This document shows, piece after piece, positions 37,895-49,100 of a stretch of DNA of 64,000 nucleotides (its first letter is position 1; every line of letters begins with the position of its first letter). The notes under the pieces were generated by a model that had not been told where the DNA came from, ran no database searches, and saw only the letters and a list, made by a program, of their open reading frames with translations. Source of the DNA: Alviniconcha marisindica (lineage: Eukaryota > Mollusca > Gastropoda > Provannidae); contig JABMCL010002049.1 in the NCBI GenBank assembly GCA_018857735.1, positions 186,001 to 250,000 of the forward strand, read 5' to 3'. The position numbers were made by a program, and so were the translations under genes.

Positions 37895-40025
37895 TCTGTG
37901 TATATATGTATACGTACTGTACATGCTTGCACATATGTGTGTGCATGCATATAAATTATAAAAATATGTCTTTTTTTTAATACCTTTTGCTTTTTTACAC
38001 ATGTACATAAACTTTTATAATTTATAATGTTCCAGTCTTCCACTTACCGATTTCCAATAATGTTCTTTGTAAGGTGCTTAGACCTTAGAGATTTAAAAGA
38101 CCTGGTGCCATAATAATGTTCATAACTGTTATCACTCGCCAATGCTATGACTTAACACACAGTCAGTCAACTTATTTAACAATACAATGTCAATGGTGAC
38201 CGAGGGGTTATAAAATAACACTTCATTCCATGTTCTAGAGTCAGGCGGTTCTGGGTATGAACCAAGACCTCAAGGAGTAACTTTCACCCCACCCTCACTT
38301 TGTCTCTGGGGGAGGTAGGCTACAATTCAAGTCTTCTGGACATGAAGTGAAACAAGGTCTTGTACTTCCTACATGTATGCATACACTTATTATATATCCC
38401 TGACAAGTCCACAATGTGAGGAAAAATCAGCAAGCTGGGTAGAAAGCCCAGTGCATAAACACAGCTTAAAAAGTCTAGCAACACTTACTCACCAGTACAC
38501 AAAATGTACATGTACATTTAAAACTTAAATAAAAATAAAAAAAGCACTGGAACTAGTGGAAGAATAAGTGCTAGAAAAGCATAGGAACACATTGATAATG
38601 ATATAGTGATATTGGGTGATTCAGGCGGGGTTGTTAACTCCCTTGACTTTTGCCTGGCATCGCTTAAGTCCCTTGGCTGCTTTTACTTCCGGTGCGTACT
38701 TTCTTCACAATGGAAGGCGGTGACAGTGAATTTTACACTGCCAACTTTAAAGGCATTTTTGGAGGCCTGTAGTCATAATGTGTCTGGCAATAAGCAATAA
38801 CTTGTTGCTTGTGCTATAGGGTGTCCCAAAATGCATTTTTTCTAGGAACTCATGATCTTCTGGTCAGACAAAAAACGATGCAAAGACACTTTTTTCCCTC
38901 CCTCCATCTCCTTTCCATGGTAATTTTTGCAACTGCAACAGTATTGGCATTTGTACTGCTTCGTGAGTCTAGGTTCAACTTCCACTGTTATACACAGCGT
39001 GAAGCAACGCCTACTCAGAAATTGGCCTGGAAGTGCGCTGTGAACTCTCGCGACTTCTTGTGCGAAAGATTACAAAGCGCATTCACTCTAGCAAACCAGC
39101 TTTGCTGAATCGCCCAATACTGACAAAGGAATACACAGCTGAAAAAGCACAGCAACAAAAAGTTTAGCAGCACATAATAATTAATATAACGCAAAACAAA
39201 GAAAACAAAAACAAAACAACATAAAACAAATAACTCACCAGAGCTAGAATTCCAAACAACATATATATACCATTATATTTACAGATAAAACAATGCAGCA
39301 TCTAAATTTACACACACAGTTAGAATTAAAAAGGCCTTGTAACATACAGTACAAGACACAGCTAAAAAAAGCCTGACCTCTTCCAAAGAAATGCGTGACT
39401 CTTCATTCCCGAACTCTTCTAAGCGAACTCTCTTTGAATTGAATTTGCGATCCCGTTTACTCTTCCGGATTTCTGAGGAAAAGAACAAATCTAGTTTAGA
39501 TAATGCAATTATTTAATTAATTCAAACAAAGTCTATAATTTTTATAGTAAAGACATGCATACATACACAAATTAAACAATTTTATAGTAAAGACATGCAT
39601 ACATACAAAAATTAAACAATCAACCAGTGTGAATCGGTGGAATGAAGACTTGGTATAAGTACTATTACTGACGGTGGTCTTGTACTAGTGTAGTTTTAGT
39701 AATAGTACTAATACTATTAGGATAGAGCTCCAGTGTTGGCAATTTGTGACACTCGGTGTGGGTCTGATAGTGATACACAAAAATAATACTAAGTTAACTA
39801 ACACATAACATTAACAGTACAACTAAAAGCGACACTGAACGAGATTAATAAATATTTAAAGTATTAAATCATGCGCAACGTTAATGGGTATTTTTGCTGG
39901 TCAGCCAAATACACTGGACTGTAATCTAGTGGTACACTACAACTTCAACTAGCACGAAACGGTCACCCATCCACGTGGTAACCTCGTTCTATTGTTTCCG
40001 TGAGCGAGTTCTGTCGACTTTCCAT
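29691..40025 (-). CDS. TMCO6: importin-alpha-like ARM-repeat protein, TMCO6 type
   Basis: Twelve minus-strand exons with consistent phases: 40025-39983, 39472-39378, 37653-37535, 37063-36880, 36499-36395, 35729-35653, 34918-34805, 34540-34441, 33690-33522, 31954-31863, 31043-30876 and 29840-29691. Together they encode 471 residues. The N-terminus holds a basic importin-beta-binding-like segment (EIRKSKRDRKFNSKR). Armadillo repeats follow, with the signature helices QVAWCLTNVASG, QCAWALGNIAGDS, VLCEVAWVVTYL, PMLRALGNICSG and ETVWVISNMTG, and the C-terminus is acidic (GLDEDDIDDD). The length and the overall layout (short IBB-like head, about eight ARM repeats) suit TMCO6 better than classical importin alpha (about 530 residues). 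TMCO6's role is poorly known. Several introns carry tandem copies of the adjoining exon edges. Exon 1 and the weak donor CGAG|GTTACC are chosen because frame, phase and the basic motif all continue correctly. Confidence 0.86.
29790..30720. repeat. array seeded from the acceptor edge of TMCO6 exon 12
   Basis: Units of about 85-110 bp repeat CACTCCTCAAACACAAAGCGGG followed by CCTGAAACAGACCA. That is, they repeat the first codons of the last exon plus its acceptor read on the + strand, then CTGTATCAGTCTACATGTCTG. The first four copies are very similar and later ones decay. A copy at 30,655-30,715 again includes the exon-derived CCAGGCATGACAGTC-TGGCAC. Confidence 0.85.
31041..31133. repeat. 31-bp triplication over the acceptor of TMCO6 exon 11
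   Basis: TGTCTGCAAATTGAAAACAG plus TCACACTATAC occurs three times. The first copy contains the true acceptor (minus strand TTTGCAG|ACA); the other two are decoy acceptors directly upstream. Confidence 0.92.
31197..31310 (+). mobile_element. tRNA-derived SINE candidate
   Basis: TTTGTGTAATGGTAAGATG resembles an A box, and CATGTTCAGATCC about 55 bases later a B box. A downstream ACTCACCTTCATCTTC segment resembles those at 35,005 and 38,280. It lies in TMCO6 intron 10. Confidence 0.45.
31318..31339. repeat. poly-C tract
   Basis: A 22-base C run; a second run lies at 31,499-31,517. Both are in TMCO6 intron 10. Confidence 0.9.
31975..32268. repeat. degenerate ~42-bp tandem repeat in a TMCO6 intron
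   Basis: Six or seven diverged units of the form TTACAGTGTAGTAAAGCTA-GG-AGAACAATGAAC. The array begins just beyond the acceptor of exon 10. Confidence 0.7.
32490..32745. repeat. two degenerate copies of the donor end of TMCO6 exon 9
   Basis: At 32,493-32,545 the + strand repeats CCAGTCATG-T-GAAATGACCCAGACTGTCTCTTT-ACCAC-TGTGAC, the reverse of the 3' end of exon 9 (33,522-33,575). A second, weaker copy lies at 32,699-32,737 (GTTGAAAATGACGCAGACTG-TTCTTTAACCACATGTCA). They cannot be read as full exons. Confidence 0.8.
33113..33362. repeat. 42-bp minisatellite in a TMCO6 intron
   Basis: Six copies of CACAGCACCAAACTGACTAACCGATCAGTGGT-AGC-TTAGC. Period 42 is a multiple of three, so both strands are open by chance. 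It lies just beyond the donor of exon 9. Confidence 0.93.
33840..34540. repeat. tandem array of TMCO6 exon 8 copies
   Basis: Seven units of about 90-105 bp, each carrying CC(C)CATTCTCACCTCTC-like donor sequence, AGACCAGCCA-GGTG-TGTGGA, AATGTCCACCAC and GAAACCCCAT, in the same order as in exon 8 (34,441-34,540). Only the rightmost unit keeps an open frame with correct acceptor and donor (GGAGAG|GTGAGA). The others have stops or damaged donors and lie in the next intron. Confidence 0.85.
34938..35035 (+). mobile_element. tRNA-derived SINE candidate
   Basis: CTAGTCAAGTGGTTATC resembles an A box and CCGAGTTCAATCC a B box, at near-tRNA spacing, followed by a T-rich tail region. It lies in TMCO6 intron 6 next to exon 7. 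Confidence 0.5.
37829..37893. repeat. (CA)n microsatellite
   Basis: About 32 perfect CA repeats in TMCO6 intron 2. Confidence 0.98.
38190..38310. mobile_element. possible SINE fragment
   Basis: ATGGTGACCGAGGGGTTA resembles a tRNA A-box region. The downstream AACTTTCACCCCACCCTCACTTTG segment resembles the tails at 31,270 and 35,010. The B box is poorly preserved. Confidence 0.3.
39532..39620. repeat. 40-bp tandem duplication
   Basis: TTTTATAGTAAAGACATGCATACATAC plus ACAAATTAAACAA is present twice, in the first intron of TMCO6. Confidence 0.9.
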
Positions 40026-40596
40026 CGACTGTTTTGTGGTTATTTTGTTAATCTCTGAAATCAGCGTGACAGTCCGGTCAACTTGGAGTCGGAGAGGGGG
40101 GAGGGGGCAGTGGTTGCAAGAGAGAAGAAGAAGAATGAGGAAGAAGACAGTTCTGAAACTTTTCTGGGGCGTTGGGACTTGGGAAAAATGGAACCCATTC
40201 AATAATCATGTCGGCACGACATTCGTTGTGTGAGCTGACAAGCTCTAGAGTTCAAGGCATCTACGAGCTTGAATAGATAGAATATACCAATTTGTGTTTC
40301 TCTTTGCCTGGAGCGCAAGATTTGGACACTAGGAGCCGCGTGTTTATGTTTTGCTTTGTGGTCCGCCATACTGCAAGTTTATGGTAGGGGAGTGGTGTCC
40401 CTTGTTAAAAATCATTATTAACGAATTTATTTCTATATTCCGTATTCATTTTAATGTTAAATAAGTTTAATAGTTAATCACTATAAAACAAGCTACTAAT
40501 AAAAATAAACTACTATAATATAAGCTGATCCTGTGTGATTTTATCATTCTGATTTTTACATATTGTTATTTATTTTGGAGTAAACTTTTTTATTAT

Positions 40597-40667
40597 CCGG
40601 AAGTAAGTTTTAGCGGAAAATCCAAAATAAAAACTCGCAAGCATGGACAACAAAGTTAGTTGGCGCC
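40597..40667 (+). promoter_or_regulatory. promoter-like segment: ETS site and E2F-like site
   Basis: CCGGAAGT (ETS/GABP core) at 40,597-40,604 and TTGGCGCC (E2F-like) at 40,660-40,667. They lie between the divergent TMCO6 and DNA2 genes and directly before a short open frame. An E2F site would suit the replication gene DNA2, but its first visible coding exon is 1.9 kb away. Confidence 0.4.
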
Positions 40668-40684
40668 TGATCGGGCCATTGTAA
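40643..40684 (+). CDS. upstream short ORF (13 codons) before the micropeptide candidate
   Basis: ATG in a strong context (A at -3, G at +4) opens MDNKVSWRLIGPL and stops 28 bases before the next ATG. If the promoter call is right, this is the first start codon of the transcript and may limit translation of the following frame. Confidence 0.25.
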   Translation: MDNKVSWRLIGPL

Positions 40685-40712
40685 TTTGAATTCTTCATTG
40701 CCTAACAAAGCA

Positions 40713-40907
40713 ATGAACATTTTTGTGAGTGTGTTATCTGTATTGGTTGATGCATTGGTGTACGTGTATTTACTTTGTTTCTTTCGTTCGACCGACAGCT
40801 TGCTACCGACGCATTGCTATAATATTAATATATTAGAACTTAAAAGACATCGGGGCCGACATCGGAAAGGCAGTGATTACCACACACTGGACGAATCGTA
40901 TTACTAA
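40713..40907 (+). CDS. candidate 64-residue single-pass membrane micropeptide
   Basis: The frame starts at an ATG with G at -3. Residues 1-24 form a hydrophobic segment (MNIFVSVLSVLVDALVYVYL plus LCFF). A charged part follows with KRHRGRHRKG and an aromatic/acidic end (SDYHTLDESYY). The layout is that of a small integral membrane protein. It lies just after promoter-like motifs. I do not recognise the family, and it could be a chance frame or part of a DNA2 5' UTR exon. Confidence 0.3.
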   Translation: MNIFVSVLSVLVDALVYVYLLCFFRSTDSLLPTHCYNINILELKRHRGRHRKGSDYHTLDESYY

Positions 40908-41929
40908 TAAGCAGTTTCAAACAGACCAGAAGTGCATGCTTCACTCCCCTGTCTGGTAAGCAGATCAAAAGAAAAACAGATTTGTTAGCCCCCTCCCCCA
41001 CTACAACCCCACAACTACCACATCCCATCCCCACCCCTCTTCCACCACTGCCTCAGGTCCATATGTTCACATTTCCCTACAGCGCGCTCCTTACAACCTC
41101 CTTACAATATTATGTGAGAATCTTCAGCATACTGAAGTTGTACATTTAAATTATCTTAATAAGTTAATGGAATAAGAAGAGCAGTACTTTGTCTTTGGAA
41201 CCATCTTATTCTTAACAACAAAATGTGCTCTCAAGTCATGACAGTTTGAAAACGGTGCTATGAGCATGACACTCATAGTCATAGTCACAGTAACATTGTC
41301 ACAGTGCGTGTTTACCACAGTGTCAGCTGTCCATTGTTCATTCCGTGTACACTTTGCTCAACACACAGCCCCACCCTTGTGCCAGTGCCTGCTGGATGCG
41401 CTTTAGCAATGTGATACAGTTGCAGATGAGTATTGATGCTGACACAATGACAGTGAAAAATATAATGCTTCAGTTCAACAATGATTATTTTTTTCATTGA
41501 AAATGCTTCGCATAAGTTAAGGAACTTCATTATGTACAGCTTATTGATATATATATATATATATAATTACATCATAATTTGGTTAATGATTTTGTCATTC
41601 TGGGGATGTTCTACATGTATAGGTATAAAACTATAAACTTATTTATTCATTTATGACAACATGTCAGTTGCCAAAAGTCTAAATTTCTATGGACATTCTG
41701 TTGATTTGCCTATAGTTACATAATGACAGTTTTCTGTGTGCTCTTGTCACGTTTTGATTACTGTGCTTAGGTTTGCAGTTGCACTCCTCACACACTTCAA
41801 CTTGCTTCACTCTCCTGTTTTCACATTTTCAGTCTTTGCTAACTTCTGACCAGGTTTACTAACAATACAAAAGAGGGGACGGAAGTTACTGGATTCCCAG
41901 TAAACATACCAGATCAATTTGTATCTAAT

Positions 41930-42290
41930 CCAGATCAGCTCAGAAGCATTGTCCAGAAGTGGACCTGATGATTCTTGCCCACCAGCTTGCTTCCAGACCA
42001 GATTTGTTTGGCCAAAGCCTGACACAGTCAGTACCAAATCAGATCTGGGCTGGCTTTGCACAATATGATCTGTGCCGTCTATGGAAGAACACTTGTAACT
42101 AAGTCTGAAAGTGGGAATCTGGTAGTGGGCCAGTTGTGGTCTGCCAGAACCGGGCCCAGTGATTCTTGTGCACTAGCTTGCTTCTGGACCAGTTGTGATT
42201 GGCCAGAACCTGACTGGGGCCATCCAGATTGGATCCGGGCCAGTTTTGCACAATATGATCCAGGCCTTCTTTGGAAGAACAGAACCAAAC
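41930..42290. repeat. two ~190-bp direct repeats upstream of DNA2
   Basis: Both units contain (T)GATTCTTG-CCA(C)TAGCTTGCTTC-GACCAG, then a GGCC(A)-A-CCTGAC segment, then TTTGCACAATATGATC followed by TCT-TGGAAGAACA. The units start at about 41,955 and 42,150, within the TMCO6/DNA2 intergenic region. Confidence 0.75.
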
Positions 42291-42552
42291 TGGATGTGGG
42301 AAGTCTGATCCAGCATTATATCTGCTGCATGCTGGCCATAACTGGCCACAACCAAAACACTTCCAAATTGAATCCAGCATGTTTACTGGGTTTCTGGCCA
42401 TTCAGAAAAGGACACACTAACTAATTCGCTGTTTTATGTCAAGGGGTTGGCAAGCCACGAATTGCAAAGATCTCTGTCTCTGAGCTGTGACACCTTGTGA
42501 TCTACGTAACTGAATGCCACTGATGACACTTTGACAGAGCTTGGGCATTAGG

Positions 42553-43156
42553 ATGAAGCGATCCAACTCCAAGAAAGAGGCACTGCCTAAACCTGAGGTA
42601 TGATTGCAAGATTACAACAAGAGTGATAGCCCTTTCAAACTGTGTAAAAAAAAAAAGATTTAAAAAAGGAGGGGGGTGGGGGTGGGGTGTCATTTGAAAT
42701 TGACATCTTTGTAAAGTTCTGCTGTTAGCAGAGAGTACTGCATGGGTGGGAGCAATGGAATATTTAAATACTAAAATCTGTTTGGAGTTTTTGTAAGCCT
42801 TAAAAAACAAATTGAAGGAGGAATCATTTGCATGATCAAAAGCTTATGTCCTGCAAGTAGAAGAGTGTTAAGTCACTTAATGACTTATTAATTGTTGAAT
42901 GAAATTTTGAAACTAAACAACAAAAACAAGATAATGGATCTCTACTGATTTGGCAAAATTTACATACAGCTGCATACATTTTTTAAAGACATTTCTTTAC
43001 TCTTGTAAAAGTTGTATGCAATGGCTGGTTTCTGGTTAACATTTTCTTCAACTTGAGCTTTTCTTCTCATTTACAGGATGGGACTCAGCAGAAAATTTCT
43101 TCTTTCTTCCAGGTATGATTATCCTTTATAATAATAATAATAGTATATGTATCTGT

Positions 43157-43193
<37 letters not shown>

Positions 43194-46100
43194 TATCAAC
43201 ATCAAAACATGTTTGGGTGGGATTTTTTGGCATATCATCACTATGTGCTTATATATCACCATGTGTGCGTGTGTATGTGCATGCATGATGCTTGTGTAAT
43301 TGGTATACATGTGCCTGCTCATGTGTGTCTACATAAAGGATATGTGTGTGTATACATGTATGAATGCATGTGTGTCATTAGAGATTCCATCCAAAGCAGG
43401 CAGCCAACTGATGCAAACGTAAACTTTCTGTTTCTTTCTGTGCATGAAAACCACCAACAGCCGGGAGCAACTCGAGCACAGAGCAAGCTTTTCACTGGTG
43501 TGAAACGATCAAAAGCGCCACTCTGTCTGAGGGGAAGTGGCGGCACACCACAACCAAGCTCAGCACCCACCACCAAACCAGCATCAGCAGATTCGAAGCA
43601 GCGTTCTAGCTGCAGCTCAGTCCACATGACGGTGTTGAAGGATTACAACAATGTCGTTAAGTCTCTGCAAGCTGCCCCGCAGCACAAAACTCCACAGAAG
43701 TCTGCATCCGAACCAAAACCAGCTGTTGAGGGAAGCCCAGATGTTGTTGTCATTCCTGACACTCCAGAGGACAAGTCGGTCAAGCTTCGGCCAAAACCTG
43801 CCAGTCGAAGTTTTCTCTGTCCAGTTGGGCTGCTTTCAACTGTGCCAGGAACGAAACTGTCACCTCCCAAATCAAAGCCAAAGCGAGTTGTGAAAAAGTC
43901 TTTGGGTTTGGTGAGCGTAGAGTTTGGGCAGACACTGTTAAGTGGTGGTACTGAGAGAGAAGAGGGAAAAGGAAGAAATTCATCGTCTGTGAACAGTGGG
44001 AATGCTGAATGCCTGAGCAACGCAACTAATTTGGTGAACACCAACAGTAACGCCAGCTCAGAAACGAGGAAAATGGGTCTGATAAGCTTAGGAGAAGATG
44101 TGGACTTCACAGATTTTTCCTTTGAGTCTGGCTTTTCACCTCCACCAGTCAAATCCCCACAACCAAGCAGTAGCCAAGAAGGGGCTGTTGTAACAACAGT
44201 CCCTGACTCAAAACATGCAGTAACTCCAACAAAATCATCTGCCGATGGGCAAAGTGTCAAACGGATGGCACAGTCAGGCTTGTCTCCTGCTCCAAAGAGG
44301 ACGTTCTCAACAGAAGCCATGCATGCAGATGACTGGGACAGACCTTTGGAACCAACCACCTCACAGAGAATGGTGAAGGCCAAACGTCACCTGGCATTGA
44401 TGGGCAAGTTCAGGAACGTGAAAGAAATGAATCGTTCAGTCAACAACTACCAGCTGGGAGGGGGAACCAAAGACAAGGTGAATAATGATGTCACTTGCAC
44501 TGAGGATGCTGTGTTGGCCGATATATTGGGGCAGATGGGAGACATTCCTACCCAGCAGCAAAAGAAACCCGACTATGTTTATCACAATGAGAAAAGGAGC
44601 TCGGTGCTTTTGAGCACTTCTCTGCAAAAACAGAAAATGGAGGCAGAACCCCTTGTCCGTAGTGCACAAGATAAGGTTTTGGGTGAAAATCTAGGTGCAG
44701 TGAATGCACAAGATGATGGAGTTTTGGGTGAGATTTTGGGTGAACTGAACAACGCTGTGGGTCAAGAACATGAAACAGGTTCATGGAAGTGCAGCGAACC
44801 CAAAACCAGCAAACAAAATTTACACAACAGTTTCAGTAAGGCAGGAAGTTTGATTAAAAAAGAGAGGAGGACATCAGATTTAGGACAGCCAGCGGAAGCA
44901 AGCACAATGCAGAACAATCCATGGCAACAAGAAAACAATGTGAAACATAGCACTTGGCAACCTGAAAGCAAGTCCGCGTTCACTGTAGATTTTCTTGCAG
45001 CTGACGAACACAGCTTGGACGGAAGAAGTAACAGGGAACTTGTTCACTCATTAAAACAAACAGGTATTAAGTCCATCAGCATTGCTGACAGAGCTGACGA
45101 TGCGAACAATGAAGGGGGGTTGAAGGTCAAGGTGACTCCCACCAAAGCAGGGGAACAGTGCCTTCATCTGCCAGCAGATGTGGCGGAGGTGCTTGCTGGC
45201 AGTTTTGGAAAAATGTTGCCCTTTAAAAGTACAACACAAAGGTGAGGTGTGGCAACACAGCTTGAACAGTAGGAAGTGTTCAGGATTCCTGGAGGCTAAA
45301 CATTGCACGTATAGATGCACATATATATATATGATGTAACATACATTTGTGTGCTATGTATCATCATAATGTTGCAATCACATGCACACAGAGTGACACC
45401 GACACAAATAGATGCAAATAAACACATACACACCACACGCATGCATGCATACACACGCACGCATACACATGCACACACACATGCACACAGGCACGCACAT
45501 GCACATGCACGCACACACACAATTGACACAACACAGCATTTGTATTTTTGTAGGAACAATGCATTGGAAAGATAATGGGTATAGATTTAGACTCATGTTT
45601 TACCTTTGTTCCAAATTCTGGATTTGAATGCTGCTTAACACCTCTAGAGCACATCCCTGAACAATTTGATGTCCACATTTTCTCCTGTATGCAATTATGG
45701 AATAGCTGGCTATCTTCATTATCTGTCCCTCTTTTTTATTTTGTCTCTCTTTTCTTTTCTTTTTGTAGGTGTCTGTAAAGTTGTTTATCCATTAGATAAT
45801 TCAGTTGTTCACTGTTGATGCCTGTAGCTTCCATTTCTACTTTTCCAGGAAACCAAGTCAGGCCCCTTCTCAGAGCGACAGTGTGTCCAGCATAAAGTTT
45901 ACAGACAAGTGGAACAGATACGTGGTTCACAGTGTCTCCTACGACAGGTTGGTTTTACCACAGCGCATAGCACAGGCACAGATTGTTTTAAACAAACGTG
46001 TATGTATATTATATATATTATATACAAATAAAATATACACGAGCAGGCATGTGTGCATGTGGTGTTCTTCAACTTCTTTGCTTGTAGTCATTACTGTCAT

Positions 46101-49100
46101 TTTCCACTTGAGGTGCCTCAACATGCTTGGAGTTTATATTTGAATTTTGTCCACCGTGCCAGGCTCTGTAATTTTTTGTTACAGGTTTGCGCTTGATAGA
46201 TATTTCATTATTTTTATTGAAAATTAACTCTCTCGTGTACTTGCAGCTTCATTTGATTTACATTGTCCAGACAGGGGCTATAACTGCATTGCCAGTGTAG
46301 GGCATGCAACTGGCATCAAATTAGCGTTTTGACAATAACTAAAGTATATTATAAAAGTAAATGGGGTGTTGATGTTGCTGGGTGCTCTTAAATCTGAATC
46401 AAGATTTTCAAGGTGTTATATTTGTTGTTATTTTTTTGATCTTGTCACTTTGTATTACAACTATATAATATTAATAATAGGCACTTAGTCGCTTTAGCGT
46501 GATGGCCCAGAGCACTTAAAAATTCTTCTACTCTTGTATTTAGGCAACAGTTTCAAATGCACGTTTACACACACACACACATGACACCTGCACACACGTA
46601 TCTCTGGGCAAAAGAACTGAAGAAAAGTTTCGTGAAAAGAAAGGTTTTTAGATTTAATGGATGGTTTGAAAAAACTGGCAGCAGTAGCATGACGAATAGA
46701 AACAGAAAAACTGATTAGTTACAACCGATGAATGAAATGCATTTTTTTATTTTTAGGATTGCTTGTTCTGTGCACTAATTGGTTTGTGTGATTTCAGCCA
46801 GTCCCATGCTAAAACCCTGAAGCTTTCAAAAGAGGGAAATCCAGAAGTGACAAAGAAGGCTATTCTGCGAGGATCGTGGTGAGAACTTGTTGACTTCCTG
46901 AGCCACTTGCAGATCTATTCAAGGGTGTGCGGAATACTGTGTTACTTACATTGCCAGCGAGGGAACTGTATGCTACAGTGACTCATGCTTTGACTTTGCT
47001 TGATTTGAACACAAGGTATCACAATGAACACACTGATGCATGCAAATAAACAGAAGTTTGAACGATTCAGTGGTATCCCTGACAAGAGAGCACCCTGATG
47101 AGGGACCACCCCTCTTACCTTCCCTTTATATTTCCATGTAAATGAACTCCTGACCCTTCATATTTTCATGTCAGTGAACTCCTGACCCTTCATATTTTCA
47201 TGTCAATGAACTCCCAACCCTTCATATTTGCCTATAAATGAATTCCTGACCAGGGACTACACCTCGTTTAAAAATGTTCTGTAATTAGTTTTTAACACCC
47301 ACTCAACCGTGCCGCTTATACTTACTTATTTTTGTGGTCTTAGAATTAGAAAATGGGGTTTTGCTGTGCTAGAAGGAGTTACATGGTGTTTGGAGAGTAG
47401 CAGTGAATCTGGGCATTGGGAATGTTTTAACATTTTGAAGGGTAAATTCAGCTGAGGCTGAACTAAGGACAATGGATGGATTAATAGGTATGCAGATTAT
47501 TGGGGGAGGGAAGAGGGGAAGTTGTCTGGTCATGTCAGCATTCCCTGATGGAGTCACCTGACAGTGTATTCCTACGTTTGTGTCTCAGGTCAGATACGCA
47601 CTTAGAATCAGGCGACATTGTCCATTTTCTGCTGGACGGAAGAGCACACAAAGCAAGTCTTGGTGATGAAGAAGATGGTGTTATTGTCATTGATGACAAT
47701 CAAGGTCAGGTGGTCGTCAACCCTGACCTTCTTTTGTCAGGGACCGCCATAGTGTCGGGAGTGTACTGCCTTCGAAGGTGTGTGGTGCCCATGTTTCTTT
47801 CTTGATAAGATTTTTGTGTGTGTGCGCTGAGTGATCTGTGTGTGCTGAATGGTCTCTGTATTTGTCTTCAGATTTCTACTTTCTTCTAAATTCATACCTT
47901 CACGTGTGTAGTGTTTAAGCAAGGCCAGAAAAGGAGCAAAATCTCTGTATTTCAGTCCTTAATCATTGTTTTTGAGCCCTGAATTAAGTAAGCTTATTCA
48001 CACTGGGGTATTTTGACATTTGAATTGATGAACCTTGTGTTTTACAGCCTTTTGTTTGCTTTGTTTCAGATCAGTGCTGAATGAAAAATTCAAGGTAAAG
48101 TAAAACAAAACATTGCCCTTGCATCATTTCATTCACCACTGCAATTCATGTTGTGTTTTGACTGTTTCGTTTTGATCGTGTATTATTGTTATTTACTTCA
48201 TGATGAAGGCACATGTTAGAGCTGATGTTCCAAGTAGGCGGGAAGTTGATTTTATCAGTATATATATATATTGCCAACAGTTATTGATCCTAAACATTTC
48301 AGTTTGTTAGTACAGGACTGGATGTGGCTAAATAAGGGTTTAGGACAAGTGAAGAAGATGCCACTTTTTGTAATTCCATCTCCCGACAAAACACTCTCTG
48401 TGACATTGAGACTGAGAGCTGTGTTTTAGCCTTTTGTTTTGAGATGGTGTGAAACTGTGCACTGTGTGTTGTTTTGCAGGGTGTAGACAGCAAGAATGTT
48501 CACATGCTGTACGGCAGTATCATCCACAGTCTCTTCCAGGAGGTAAGACCAGCATCATGACAGGCACTGACTGCATGCAGCAACAAATTGTCATTCAGTC
48601 TTTCCTGGGTGGTAAGGTAAACAGAGTGCGCATGCACTGACAGCGAAAATGCTCATTTTGCCGTTACTGTATGACAGTATCAACCACAGCTTCTCTGAGG
48701 TGTTAAGAATAAGATGCACACCAGCATATCCTGGCAGTAAAATATGAAATGATGATCACTTTTCTATAGCGCTGTTCTCCGCTCTTTAGTAGACTTACTG
48801 TGCTTTTGCCACATGTGATTCTAAATGAGTGACTGTCACTTTTTATAGCTGTTTTGAATATCCACCCAAGTGGTGTACTTACAGCGCTGTTTGGGTGTTA
48901 CACGGCTGGTGCTACGTGAAATTGCTGCAGTCTCTGTGCGTTTTGTGTACACTATGTAACCATGCACCATGTCAAGTCACTTTGTGAAAAGCCACATACA
49001 GAGGGTACTTACATGTTTAGCTGTAACCTGCCACCTGCACTTCTGACAGAATGGCTGGGATCTTCCCCAGCCACTAAAACTCTGGGAGACAAGTAGGCGT

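Noticed and set aside
29691..40025. Classical importin alpha (KPNA) instead of TMCO6
   Set aside because: The protein is about 60 residues shorter, the IBB-like head is much shorter and the C-terminal region lacks the usual KPNA ending; ARM signatures alone do not decide, so some doubt remains.
43209..43460. Upstream 84 codons of the frame containing DNA2 exon 3
   Set aside because: This part translates intron 2 (microsatellite-like [10 protein letters not shown]...); a clear acceptor CCAACAG at 43,460 joins PIP-box exon 2 in phase.
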